64,000 nt of DNA, from contig NW_023501067.1 in assembly GCF_014066305.1 (NCBI RefSeq), forward strand, positions 602,804-666,803. The letters run 5' to 3'. Source of the stretch: Letharia columbiana (lineage: Eukaryota > Ascomycota > Lecanoromycetes > Lecanorales > Parmeliaceae). The translations under genes and the position numbers were made by a program. Below are positions 21,600 through 31,643 of this stretch, piece by piece (within the stretch, counting starts at the first letter, position 1; each line of letters opens with the position of its first letter). The notes beneath the pieces are model-generated. The model was not told where the DNA came from. It searched no databases and saw only the letters and a program-made list of their open reading frames with translations.

Positions 21600-22226
21600 T
21601 GGGACGGCGAACAGGAATGGTACCTGATCCGCCAGAATTGCGGCTTTGAAGGAGAATCTTCCTCTGGGGCTGCCGGGTCCGTGCTTTGGGTATAATCGAG
21701 CAGAAGAGGAAGGAAATTGCGTTGAAATCGGCGTTGTCGAATGGGATGGATAATTGGGGAAAGAGGATCCCAAGACCTGGGAATGGTTGTGTAAAGGACG
21801 GACGGGTTCGGCTTGTTGGCTTCATAATGGCGGCCGAGGCTTTCATGGTGGAGCTCTGTTGTTTGGCTGGCCCGGTCCAAGGGAGCATGTTCGAAGTTTG
21901 TTGAGAGTACGACTTGTGGGTAAGCCGAATATTCTCCGTAGCAGACTTTGCATTATTGCCTCGACGATATTATACCATTTGCATTAAGATATCATTACGC
22001 TTCCGATACTTGCGTGTGAGCTTCATGTTCAATATTGCTATTTGAAATTGGCGTGGGATGCTGAATACACAGCTTCTGGAGGCTCGGAGGATTGCACTTT
22101 TGCCTCGGCTCGGTATACTTTCCTCCGCTAAAAGTTTCCTTTTCATCCTGTACCTGTGTCTCTGCCAAGCCTTTGCCTTTTGAAACATCAGAGCTGTGTA
22201 CCTCGATCGTCAACTCAACTAAGCGT
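21600..22226. promoter_or_regulatory. Divergent promoter region of isocitrate lyase and the OTU protease
   Basis: About 630 bases between two start codons. It contains a CGG-N7-CGG element at 21799-21811 (CCG-N7-CCG on the isocitrate lyase strand), 200 bp upstream of the ICL1 start. This spacing matches the site known for the AcuK/AcuM gluconeogenic activators of Aspergillus. One match in 600 bp could be chance. No supported gene lies here. Confidence 0.4.
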
Positions 22227-23141
22227 ATGATGGAGGATCTGCAAAGGAAACATCGCCAGGAACAAAAGGATCTTCAGTCAAGAACAACGCAAAAGAAAAA
22301 GTCGACTACCAAGAAGACTCGCAAAGGGGTCAACGATGAATGTACAGAGCTTGAGAGACAGCTCAAAGAGAAGCACGATGCTGAGGTAGCTGCTTTGAAT
22401 TCTCGTGACCCACCGCAAACGGAGAACGGTGAAAGTGTCTCTGTCAACGGTGATGATGAGCCCGTCACTCTCGAGAAGCCGAAAGACATCAGCGAGTCAA
22501 TGAATGCGATGTCCGTCTCCGTAACTCCAGCGACCAACGGCCATGCAAAAAAGCCGAATCGCCAAAAGGCCAGGCTAGCTCGTCGAGCTGCTGAACAGGA
22601 AGCTGTAGCTGATGAAGCCGAGAAGGAAGCTGCCGATCTACCAAACCTCCGGGAAAAGGAGAGGAAAGCCATGCGAGAGGCTTACATTTCGAGAAGTCTG
22701 AAAGAGCATGAGATCCGTTCAGATGGTCATTGTCTGTATGCCGCTGTGGCAGATCAGCTGCAGCATTCAGAAGTTGGCCTGAAACCAAGAATTCAAATTA
22801 ACTTTACGAATGACGAGTCTGCAATTGCTGGCTACAAGATAACAAGGCGAGTGGCCGCTGCATATATCTCACAAAACCCCGAAGACTTCTCGCCTTTCCT
22901 TGAGGAACCTCTTGATCAGTACGTGACGACAATCAGAGACACCGGAGAATGGGGTGGGCATCTCGAGATTGTTGCACTGGCAAAGGCTTATGAAGTCGAC
23001 ATCAATGTGCTGCAAGGCGACGGAAAAGTCGAAAAGATCGAATGTGGAATCGACAATGGACCGAGGACGCTGTGGCTTGCGTACTACCACCACAGCTTTG
23101 GACTCGGGGAGCATTACAATTCTTTGCGCAAAGCACACTGA
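22227..23141 (+). CDS. OTU2: OTU-domain deubiquitinase, OTU2/OTUD6-like
   Basis: Intronless, 304 residues from the ATG at 22227 (a second ATG follows at once). The first ~150 residues are a charged coiled-coil-like region (MEDLQRKHRQEQKDLQ...) as in OTUD6 proteins. The OTU protease core follows: the catalytic Asp-Gly-His-Cys box is D166-G167-H168-C169 in RSDGHCLYAAVADQL, and the catalytic His lies in the C-terminal YYHHSFGLGEHYNSL. The GEWGGHLEIVALAKAY segment is characteristic of this subfamily. Yeast Otu2 and human OTUD6B remove ubiquitin from ribosomal proteins or act on translation. All catalytic residues look intact. It is convergent with the TPMT-like gene, 86 bp away. Confidence 0.92.
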   Translation: MMEDLQRKHRQEQKDLQSRTTQKKKSTTKKTRKGVNDECTELERQLKEKHDAEVAALNSRDPPQTENGESVSVNGDDEPVTLEKPKDISESMNAMSVSVTPATNGHAKKPNRQKARLARRAAEQEAVADEAEKEAADLPNLREKERKAMREAYISRSLKEHEIRSDGHCLYAAVADQLQHSEVGLKPRIQINFTNDESAIAGYKITRRVAAAYISQNPEDFSPFLEEPLDQYVTTIRDTGEWGGHLEIVALAKAYEVDINVLQGDGKVEKIECGIDNGPRTLWLAYYHHSFGLGEHYNSLRKAH

Positions 23142-23227
23142 TACGCGGCTTTTGAATGAACACACCATATCGGAAGAAATATCGGTGTATTTTGTGGACT
23201 TGGACTATATGTAGCTGGAAGTACGAG

Positions 23228-24130
23228 CTAATACCGCCATATGCTCACCCAATCCTGCCCTTTACCGATCTCGTGTGTGCGCCTTGGCCGCCAATGAGCC
23301 ACTCTAGTCAGCGCAACAGGACTTTTAGGCCCAGATACTCCTTCTTTGACGTGCCCCTTATCATCATACGGAAGCTCCTTTCCTGGGTGGGCGAGATGCT
23401 CGGTGTACACTTGAGGTGGCAAAGCGAATGGAGGACCACCAATGAGAGGGTCCTTCGCGCTAGGGAACTCAATGCAGATCAAGTTACCTTTGAAGGCAAG
23501 TAGCTGTGCCATGCGGAGTGCCCAATCAGGACGGAAACTTGGTGGGAGAGCCGAGAGAAACTGTCAAATTTTCGTCAGTCGCTGGGCCTCACGATTGTCG
23601 CCTCAAACAGATTGTTCAACTGCCGAGGCCCTCAAGAAGAACTTTTTTACCGTATAGTCATAAATCAGATCGACTTTGCCGTCGCCTTCGATATTGATCA
23701 TCCAATCGGTGCCGAAGAAGTCGCCATGCATGAATTTGACCGCTCCGGCTCCAGAACTGTCATCTCTTATAGGATACTTATGTCCGTTGGCTTTCTGCTC
23801 CTCATAGCATCTGTTGACGGCCGTTTCACTGACTTCAAGTCCAAAGGCATCATATCCGAAACCAGCCAGCAGCAAGACATCATATCCCTTTCCACATCCT
23901 GGCACCAGAGCTCTCTTCCTTCGCTTGTTCCCAAAACCATCCTCCACGAAGCATGTGCCTAGCAGATCTCGTTGATCGGTGAGGGTATCGACGAGAGCTG
24001 GATTAGGCACGCCGCGATCCCACGGCAAGAAATCACCTTTGTCCCACAGATCCGACCATTTGTTTTGATGCTTTGAGATATCACCAGCGAAGTGGGCCAT
24101 CAAGCGTGCTCGATCTTCTTGCAATGCCAT
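23228..24130 (-). CDS. TPMT-family (thiol) methyltransferase
   Basis: Two exons (24130-23651 and 23560-23228, 90-nt intron) give 270 residues. The N-terminus has the family W-x-x-x-W start (NKWSDLWDKGDFLPWDRG). SAM motif I is ALVPGCGKGYDVLLLAGFGY and the acidic motif II is FGLEVSETAV. The intron interrupts IYDYT/FLSALPP, again family-like. The C-terminal exon holds ICIEFP and ALPPQVYTEHL. Fungal members of the thiopurine/thiol methyltransferase family (TMT1-like) methylate halides, sulfide or toxic small thiols with S-adenosylmethionine. The substrate cannot be told from sequence. Confidence 0.9.
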
Positions 24131-25197
24131 GACTGCTGGATTCCGTTATCATTCGGTCCACAGGACAGTGCAAATTGATGTGAATATATGCCACGGACGA
24201 GTGAGGATGCAAGGAAGGGTTCTCAGAAGAGGATGAAATGTAGCAGCGGTCCATCTACCCAACCCACCTCCAGATCCATCCAAGTGTTTCCGTGTGGTTT
24301 CTGATTTTGGATTTTGGAAAAGGGAAGTCACGAGACGGAGCCACCAGGGCTTAAGCACTACCTTATTCCCGAAATGAGACGGACAGTCTTAGCAACATAC
24401 CCTTAGGTAGGTTGACCAGATGACGTCCTTCCCGTTAGCTCCTTGGCACACTAAGGTACCTTAGGTTACCCGCAGAAGGATCCTCGGATGCAAGAAGCCT
24501 CGCGAAACGACATCTCTCGTGGCCCATCCTTCAACTTTCTGGCCAGTGCAGCTAGCCTATTACCAAAAGGTCGAGCGACGGTACGATGCGCTTGGATGAG
24601 GGAGCGAGTATTCTACGTGTTCAACGCAGTGTTGCAGTAATTGTAAGGAAACCTGAGGTAAGGTACCTAAGGTAAGACGAGCCGGTGCACTACTTGTAGT
24701 CCACAAATGGGATGGATAGAAAGCTTAGCGATCTTAGCAGAAGACACAAGACCCGGACCCTTTGCGGATGACGTTCTTCCGTTAGCTCTTTCTGCGGCGA
24801 TTGACAACGGCTCTCCGGCACCATAATGCTTTGACTTTCCTCACGCTAATTCAGCATCATTCAGCATTTATTGGACAATATGAAAGATTAGAAACATGTC
24901 AAAATGTGTTACCCCCCCCCACACTTTATAATTGCCGGTGTCGGCCCTCTTCGAACAGCTCTCAACCTTTCTTACAATCAATCTTGTGCTGTCCGTCATG
25001 TATCTTATATCATCCCTTTAATCCTACTTCCCCACATTCATTGCCTCATGACGAGACCTTGAGAAAAGCCCATACGGCTGGTAAGGATTATATGTTGCCT
25101 ACATACCTTTTCAATTCTTGTACACAATCTTCCCAGGGATGACTTTCGGCCACTCTTTCTTTGTTGTAGACCACGAGCAAGATATACGACCTCAAAC
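24131..25197. promoter_or_regulatory. Divergent intergenic region rich in GGTACC/CCTTAGG-type palindromes
   Basis: About 1.07 kb between the methyltransferase and MFS start codons. Related motifs recur: ccttaggtag at 24401, the perfect 12-bp palindrome taaggtacctta at 24452-24463, and aaggtacctaaggta near 24660. An imperfect direct repeat (tgacgtccttcccgttagct at 24421; a close copy from 24769) also occurs. It has a 9-C run near 24912. No coding feature is supported. Confidence 0.5.
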
Positions 25198-26983
25198 ATG
25201 GACAACGACACTGGCAAGATCGCTGCCCAAGAGATAGACCGCGAGTCTCCCAAGGAACATGTTGGGCCTGACTTGGAGGAGAAGATCGAGAATGGATCTA
25301 GTCCGGACGGGTCATTGCATAAAACCGAGCATGGAGCAGAGGTCTCGGGTACCAAAGAGAAAGACGTGGAGATGGTAGAGACCGAGATCCAAGACCCAGA
25401 GCCGGTAAAAGTACCTAGATCGCAGCGGCGAGGCCTCTTCGGACGCTTTTCAATTCTGGCAGAAGTCGAGGAACCGAAGCACTACCCTCGAAGAACCAAA
25501 TGGTACATAACCTTTGTTGTTGCACTGGCGGCCGTGGCAGCTCCAATGGGGAGCGCTATTATATTCCGTAGGATTCCCGACGAAAGCATAGCAATTCTGG
25601 CTAACGATCCCTAGCTTCACTTCTTCAAATTTCAGACGACCTACACACCTCTCCCACAATCACGAATCTCTCAGCCGCCTTGTATATGCTTTCCATGTCG
25701 ATATTCCCACTTTGGTGGTCTTCATTCTCAGAGACCCTAGGGCGACGGACCATATACCTCACATCATTCACGCTGTTTTTACTATTCAACATCCTTTCGG
25801 CGGTGTCAAAGGACATTGCCATGCTGATCATCATGCGTGTACTGGGCGGCGGAGCAGCGGCCAGCGTGCAGGCAGTAGGGGCTGGTACGATAGCTGATGT
25901 TTGGGAAGTCAGAGAACGGGGAAGAGCAATGGGCATATTCTATCTTGGGCCATTGTGCGGACCTCTATTCGCGCCAATCATTGGTGGCGCTTTGGCTGAG
26001 AAGTTCGGTTGGAGGAGCACTCAATGGTTTCTTGCGATCTACGGAGGAGCGGTGCTGGTCTTCCTCTTCTTCGCCTTACCAGAAGTGAGTCTTCTGTACT
26101 CACTCTATCCTACATCTTCCTAATGGTACCTCTTCAGACGCTTAAAGCCACCAAATCGCCCTCTTCAGAGACCGAAAAAGACCTCGCCTCCGACGGCCCT
26201 AACCTAGCCCGCACCACATCCCGCCAAAGCGTCCAGCGCAAAACAGCAAAGCATATCAAGACGGCCAAACGCATCTTCCTCGACCCCCTGAAGATCATTC
26301 TCTACCTCCGCTTCCCTGCCGTCCTCATCACCGTCTACTACGCTAGCATCACCTTTGGGTCGCTGTATCTCCTCAACGTCTCGCTCCAAACCACCTTCTC
26401 CAAGCCGCCCTACAACTTCTCCACCACCCTCGTCGGCCTGACCTACATCCCCAACTCCATTGGCTACGTCCTCGCTTCCCTCTTTGGCGGGAAATGGACG
26501 GACAAGATCATGGCACGAGAAGCCAAGCGTGCTGGCCGCTACGATGAAAAGGGCAAATTGATGTACAGACCCGAAGATCGAATGCGCGAGAACGCCTGGA
26601 TCGCTGCGTTCCTCTATCCGTCAGCACTCGTTTGGTACGGCTGGACCGCCGAAAAGGGGATCTTCTGGCTGGTCCCCCTGGTCGCGAATTTCTTCTTCGG
26701 CATCGGCTCCATGCTCATATTTGCCATGGCGACGACGATGCTCACCGAGTTCATGCCCAAAAAGGCGTCCAACGGCGTCGCGGTGAACAACTTTGTGCGG
26801 AACATCTTCTCATGCGTGGGAGCCATCGTCGCGCAGCCGTTGATCAGTGCCATCGGCAACGGGTGGCTGTTCACGGGGGTCGGTGTCATTGCTACGGCGA
26901 GTAGCGCCGTCATTTGGGCCATGAGGAGATTCGGGCCGAGATGGAGGCAGGTGATGGACAGGGAGCTGAATCAGGCCGGTTGA
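25198..26983 (+). CDS. MFS transporter, DHA1 (QDR/AQR-like) drug:H+ antiporter
   Basis: Three exons (25198-25567, 25615-26084, 26138-26983) give 561 residues. A ~100-residue acidic cytoplasmic N-terminus is followed by TM1 from YITFVVALAAVAAPMGSAII, whose join to FPSLLQISDDL across the 47-nt intron fits DHA1. The first half holds the loop motif ETLGRRTIYLTS and the GIFYLGPLCGPLFAPIIGG segment, typical of Qdr/Aqr-type DHA1 exporters. A long cytoplasmic loop separates two six-helix halves; about twelve membrane spans are visible. Such proteins export organic anions, azoles or secondary metabolites at the plasma membrane. The substrate is unknown. No biosynthetic genes lie next to it. Confidence 0.9.
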
Positions 26984-27789
26984 AGTGGACTAATACACGA
27001 GATTGCAGCAAAAGAATAAGGTTGGCAAGATGCATACATAGGACGAGGTCGATCAAGTGATGAATGATGATTGCATTAGCGAGGCGTTGCGGAGCTTGAG
27101 CGATATCTCAGGGGGGGGCATTTTTGCTGATCATGTGGTGCATCTTGAAGGGCAAGACGCGGTGCTTCCACCGGCGTATGCTCTAATGCTGTATACCTCC
27201 GAGGCCTGAATCTCCCTCGTTTGAACATACCCGAACATCTTATAGACACGGCTTTCACGTGATTGGGAACCTGGCTTTCACGCATGTAGCTTCAATAGTA
27301 CGGATTTCTCATGCACTGGAACGTTCGCGGCACGTCGTGAGCCAGGGTCATTCGATGAGAATTTTGATTGAAAACTTTCTGTCTGAATCTACGTAGCTAG
27401 CCAAGGTCCGTGAGACCATCGTGAACCAAGATTTCAGGTCCCCTGTATTCGCGCCTCATCGCTGGCGAGGAAGAGGGCAGCGTGAGCGACATCCTCAATG
27501 CAACGCCCTTATCAACCTGTCAGCCTTCGACTTCATCGCTTCAATAAGACTGTGCGGATCGACGGATCGACTCACATCTCGACCCCGGGAGCATGTGCAT
27601 CTCTCCTCCGATAGAACTCCTCATCGTCGCCCCCAGCATACCCGCCAGCCAGCATCTGCAAAAGCGGGTTATTGATCAAGCTCGGATACCACGGTGTTCA
27701 AGCGGGCCCTCTTCTTCGCGATTTACGGCAGTGGTATTCCTGGTGAATGGTACGAAAGATTGATACCGAGGCCATTCAGATGTTCAGCT
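26984..27789. other. Convergent intergenic region
   Basis: About 800 bases between the MFS stop and the UTP15 stop. Short open frames carry no recognisable domain. I see no supported gene here. Confidence 0.45.
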
Positions 27790-29388
27790 TCAACCCACCG
27801 AGTTGACGAGCATCCCGAGCATTCCTTCTGTTTGCCAAGCTTGCTGTGACCTCTCCACTTCCGCGCGAACCACTTTATGTAGTCGTGCCATGAGTCGATC
27901 TATCTCAGGAGACTCCCCCATGTGTGATGAGTAGAGGTCGAGGATGAGCATGCCTACATCGACGCACAGGTTGACATATCGAGGGTTTGTGATGTGCTTG
28001 CATACCCATTTGAAGATGGGCTGGAGGGATACATCGTCTCGACCGGATAATGCGGTCCTTGTTGCAGAACGGTGACGGAGGGCGGTCAGGAGGGTTGTTG
28101 TTGCAGTGAGGTTTTGGCCTTGTAGCACTTCGTCTAGAGCTGCTGCGTATTTCCCTTTTCGTAGTTGAGCTTCCCACGGTTTGGGTTTGTAATTGCCCTT
28201 GGTTCGTCCCTCGATGATGATGTCTGCGCCTTCGCCAGTGAAGTCCTGACCTCTGAAGCGTTTCTCCAATCCCTTCGGCCTCTTCTTTGCTCTCTTCCTA
28301 TCAAGTTCTTCAATATTGCCTTCGATCAATGCTTGCATCTCCTTTTGCCGTTCCCTTTCCTTGACCTTCTGCTGTCCAGACAGCCGTGTCTTGATTGAGA
28401 GATTTCCATTTTGCATACCCACTGCCAAATGACGATCTTCCCGCGCATTACCAGCGCTAATGACACATAATGAGAGTATAGGCGATGAGTATTTCGACCC
28501 GGCCACCACATTCCAAGCAGTAGTCTCGAACACCTTCAAGTGACCGTCCAATCCTCCACTCACAAGCCTTGTGTTGTTCGAGGCTAAGCATAAGGATGTG
28601 ACGGTCTTCTGGTGGTTCTTCAATATTTGTAGAGGCCGTGCTGCAACCAAATCGAGCACTGATATCTGGTTGTCTGCAGCCGCAAGTATGGTGGTTCCAG
28701 ATGGCATGGGCAACACGTCCTCAACAGGAGCTCCATGTTTGAACGTCATGATTGCGTTTGACGGAGCTCTAGGATCCCACAGCTTAACTGTCTGATCATA
28801 ACTTCCAGAAACCAGAAGCCCAGACCCTTGTCCTGGCATGAACGCCCCACTTCTGATATAATCCTGGTGACCAACGAATGTCGTTGTGCTATCCTGACTC
28901 GGGAGATCCCACAATCGGATAGTGCGGTCGTCGCTCGCGCTCATCAAAGTTGTTGGCTCTGTAGGCGAAAACTTGGTGGTCCACACCGGCTGCTTGTGCT
29001 CTTTCCAAGTTTTGAGAATAGCCCTTGAATTGACATCGAAGACCTGTATTGTGCCGCCCTCATCTCCAGCAACCATGACACGGCCATCACGTCTGACCTC
29101 GGCGCCATGGGCAATGTCGTCGAAGCGAGATATAGTCTTCACAAGTTTGCGGCTCCGGACAGAGAAGATCTGTACACGAGTTCCGGTTGTGACTGCGAAG
29201 TGGTCTGACGCTTGAGCGAGGGCATTTGATGGAGGTAGGGGGCTGGAGATGTGAGTGATTGGGTTGTTTGAGGGCGAGGGCACGAGCTGCTGTGATTTGA
29301 AAGTGCGCCAGTATGTTTGCTCTGGGGTCAAAGGCGACGGTCCGGGAGGCAGCTTGACAGGCTGGAGGGGAAGTACTGGCGCTGACAT
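27790..29388 (-). CDS. UTP15: U3 snoRNP/t-UTP component UTP15
   Basis: Intronless, 532 residues. WD40 repeats fill residues ~40-330, with repeat ends such as DRTIRLWDLPSQD, DQTVKLWDPRAP and DGHLKVFETTAW. The C-terminal ~180 residues match the UTP15 C-terminal domain: a basic KKRPKGLEKRFRGQDF stretch, then YKPKPWEAQLRKGKYAAALDEVL and a helical end with LHKVVRAEVERSQQAWQTEGML. UTP15 belongs to the t-UTP/UtpA subcomplex of the small-subunit processome and links rDNA transcription with 18S pre-rRNA processing in the nucleolus. Length and layout are normal. Confidence 0.94.
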   Translation of the reverse strand: MSAPVLPLQPVKLPPGPSPLTPEQTYWRTFKSQQLVPSPSNNPITHISSPLPPSNALAQASDHFAVTTGTRVQIFSVRSRKLVKTISRFDDIAHGAEVRRDGRVMVAGDEGGTIQVFDVNSRAILKTWKEHKQPVWTTKFSPTEPTTLMSASDDRTIRLWDLPSQDSTTTFVGHQDYIRSGAFMPGQGSGLLVSGSYDQTVKLWDPRAPSNAIMTFKHGAPVEDVLPMPSGTTILAAADNQISVLDLVAARPLQILKNHQKTVTSLCLASNNTRLVSGGLDGHLKVFETTAWNVVAGSKYSSPILSLCVISAGNAREDRHLAVGMQNGNLSIKTRLSGQQKVKERERQKEMQALIEGNIEELDRKRAKKRPKGLEKRFRGQDFTGEGADIIIEGRTKGNYKPKPWEAQLRKGKYAAALDEVLQGQNLTATTTLLTALRHRSATRTALSGRDDVSLQPIFKWVCKHITNPRYVNLCVDVGMLILDLYSSHMGESPEIDRLMARLHKVVRAEVERSQQAWQTEGMLGMLVNSVG

Positions 29389-30430
29389 ATTTACTTTTGC
29401 CCCGTGTCAGGGGGTTCATAGAAGTAAAAATTCCATGAAGGCGAAACAGCAGAACCAATTCTTCCGAGTAGAAAGCCCAGTACTCACTGTCGAAATAAAT
29501 TCTTTGGCGTACTCGGGCATACGAGTACGGTGGCCGAGTACGACAAGTCTACTCGTACTATGCGTGGTAGTACACTCGTACCATATGGCAGTTATCAACT
29601 TCTATCGATACGGAAACTCTTTCTATTTAAGGCCCATCCTCTCATCGGCCGCTTCAACATCACCAGTGCAGATTGCCAAGTGTATGGAAACAGCAGCGTC
29701 TACAGTGAGGAGCAGTACAGTTGACTGAAGACACATTCAGAGGTGCGCAGTCTCGTCTCCAATGACCTCAACCAAGCCAGAATTGCCAACTTTGCAGACG
29801 TTGAGCAAACAGACTCTTTTAAGCAACCGTCGGCTGGTAAGGCGGCCACATGTTTAACGGGAGAGGCCTTCTTGCGTAATAAAGCCCTGGGCCCGCTCAA
29901 ATCATGCTTATAACAGTTTCCGTCGGTGTTGCTGAGATTGGCAAGCAACTAAGCAAGCTGTCCGGGAAGAGTTGCAGCCCCGTACGCTGTCCTCCTGTTT
30001 CTGAGTCGAATTCGGATATCTTCCTTATTAAATCGGTCGTTCAAGAACGCAACCGCCCCAGGCTGAAAAGCAAACAGCGGTATTCTTAACGGTGTTGATA
30101 TCGTCGATGTCTGGGAATCTGAGCACTTCAACAGTCAACTGCCTATTTTCGACATGTTGCCTGCTGGCCCTGTCCTGCAGACGGAACACATGGAGTCTAT
30201 CGTCAATTATTCAGGCTTGCGGCTATTATTGTGGAAGAGAAGTAAAGCATTCTAGCAAAGCCAAGGCAGATTTGAGCAAATGCAATGAAAGTTCGAAGGC
30301 GCTTGGTCAATAGACTATCTGACAAAGAAATCCCATTAGACCTGGTGCTCGTTTTGTCCATTAACTAGATTCTGAGACCCGACGACGCTTTCTCACAATC
30401 TGAAGTTGGATGATAAGGGTACTAATCGTC
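29389..30430. promoter_or_regulatory. Intergenic region with a cluster of CGAGTA/TACTCG hexamers
   Basis: About 1.04 kb upstream of UTP15 and downstream of a methyltransferase gene. Five copies of CGAGTA or its complement lie at 29465, 29510, 29522, 29535 and 29550, 75-165 bp upstream of the UTP15 start. Some are arranged as inverted pairs. The remainder has short open frames without domains. Confidence 0.45.
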
Positions 30431-31246
30431 TTACACTCGGCAAAGAATTTCCCCATGAGTCAAAGTGTACCAACCATCGTCGTCGGTCTCCCATTCCCGC
30501 CAACCCTGGACAAAGCAATTGATGTCCTCTTGAGTGGCAAAGCCACCGTCAATCACATTCTTGGCAAGCGACGAGTTTAGTAGGCGATCGGCCCACATTT
30601 TACTCCAGTAGCCTCTTTCCTCTGGGCTGGAAAAACACCAGACACTTGCACTAGCAGTAATGCAAGAACGGTCAATGCCTGATTCGCGAGCCCATGCAAT
30701 CATATGGCGTCCCGCGTTCGGTTCACCACCACGGGATCTGACCGTTTTGATATATACGTCCTTGAAGTCGGCGATCCCCTTGATCTCAGGGTAGTGGGTA
30801 GCAGAATCAAAATCTGATTCGCGGCAAGCCACGAGGCCACCTGGCTTTGTAATTCGACGCCATTCGCGCAGTGCATTGGCAGGGCCAGCGATGTGGTTTA
30901 GAACTTGATGACAATGGACAACATCAAAAGTGTGATCTGGAAAGTCCAAAGCATGTGCATCTCCAACTTGAAACCTGACATTCTTGATACCGCGCTCAGC
31001 AGCCATTGAGCGAGCCTTGCCGACTACGTCTTGTCCCATATCGATGCCGACAACTTGACCATTAGGTACCAATGCAGCAAGGTCAGTCGTGATGGATCCT
31101 GGACCACAACCTATGTCACAGATTTGCATATTTGGGAGAATGGAATTCAGGAGGTATGCAGCTGAATTGGCAGCCGTACGTAAATTGTGAGACTTCAAGA
31201 CCGACTCCGAGTGGTCGGAAACGTATACATTCGACGCCTGTGCCAT
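30431..31246 (-). CDS. Class I SAM-dependent methyltransferase (UbiE/MenG-like)
   Basis: Intronless, 271 residues from the ATG at 31246 (MAQASNVYVSDHSE); an earlier in-frame ATG at 31288 adds 14 residues unlike the family. The Methyltransf_11/25 fold is clear: motif I ICDIGCGPGSITTDLA, the acidic residue of motif II in VVGIDMG, DAHALDFPDHTFDVVHCHQVL for motifs III/IV, and KPGGLVACRESDFDS for motif V. Fungal proteins of this type resemble UbiE and arsenite or secondary-metabolite methyltransferases, but I see no arsenite-binding cysteine pattern. The substrate is unknown. It is divergent to SEC24 across about 400 bp. Confidence 0.85.
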   Translation of the reverse strand: MAQASNVYVSDHSESVLKSHNLRTAANSAAYLLNSILPNMQICDIGCGPGSITTDLAALVPNGQVVGIDMGQDVVGKARSMAAERGIKNVRFQVGDAHALDFPDHTFDVVHCHQVLNHIAGPANALREWRRITKPGGLVACRESDFDSATHYPEIKGIADFKDVYIKTVRSRGGEPNAGRHMIAWARESGIDRSCITASASVWCFSSPEERGYWSKMWADRLLNSSLAKNVIDGGFATQEDINCFVQGWREWETDDDGWYTLTHGEILCRV

Positions 31247-31643
31247 GTCGAGTATGCACGGTTCTAGCATGCTCTGGTCAACATTCACAGAATGACAGCT
31301 TGCCTGTACGCCGCGACGCCGCCAAGAGATCTAGCTTAAGCTTAGTCAGCGGACAGAGTCTCGCCAAGTGCTAAGCTACAGATCTCAAGTCTAAAAAACA
31401 GAGAGTAGCGTTCCGAATGCTCAAGGCGCCAGGCTCGTCCCTTCTTATTCCTTTGTGTACTCACACATTCGCTGTCCCTATACACTGCCTCTAGCGATCT
31501 GCCCAGAAAGCCGACCCAAAGTGTGGACAGGCTTGGAAATCTCGAAAGAAAAAAAGCCCCTCGAACAGCCTGAGGTACCTCTCAACCCACAACCTGCAGC
31601 TTCGGAGACAGACGAGATCACTTGGCACTGGGCGAGCCCGATC
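31247..31643. promoter_or_regulatory. Divergent promoter region of the methyltransferase and SEC24
   Basis: About 400 bases between two start codons. The SEC24 frame is open upstream of its ATG to 31455, but that stretch is proline-poor and unlike Sec24. I see no distinctive motif. Confidence 0.4.

Noticed and set aside
27421..27675. A small Arg/His-rich gene between the MFS transporter and UTP15
   Set aside because: Composition is unlike neighbouring genes and no domain is visible.
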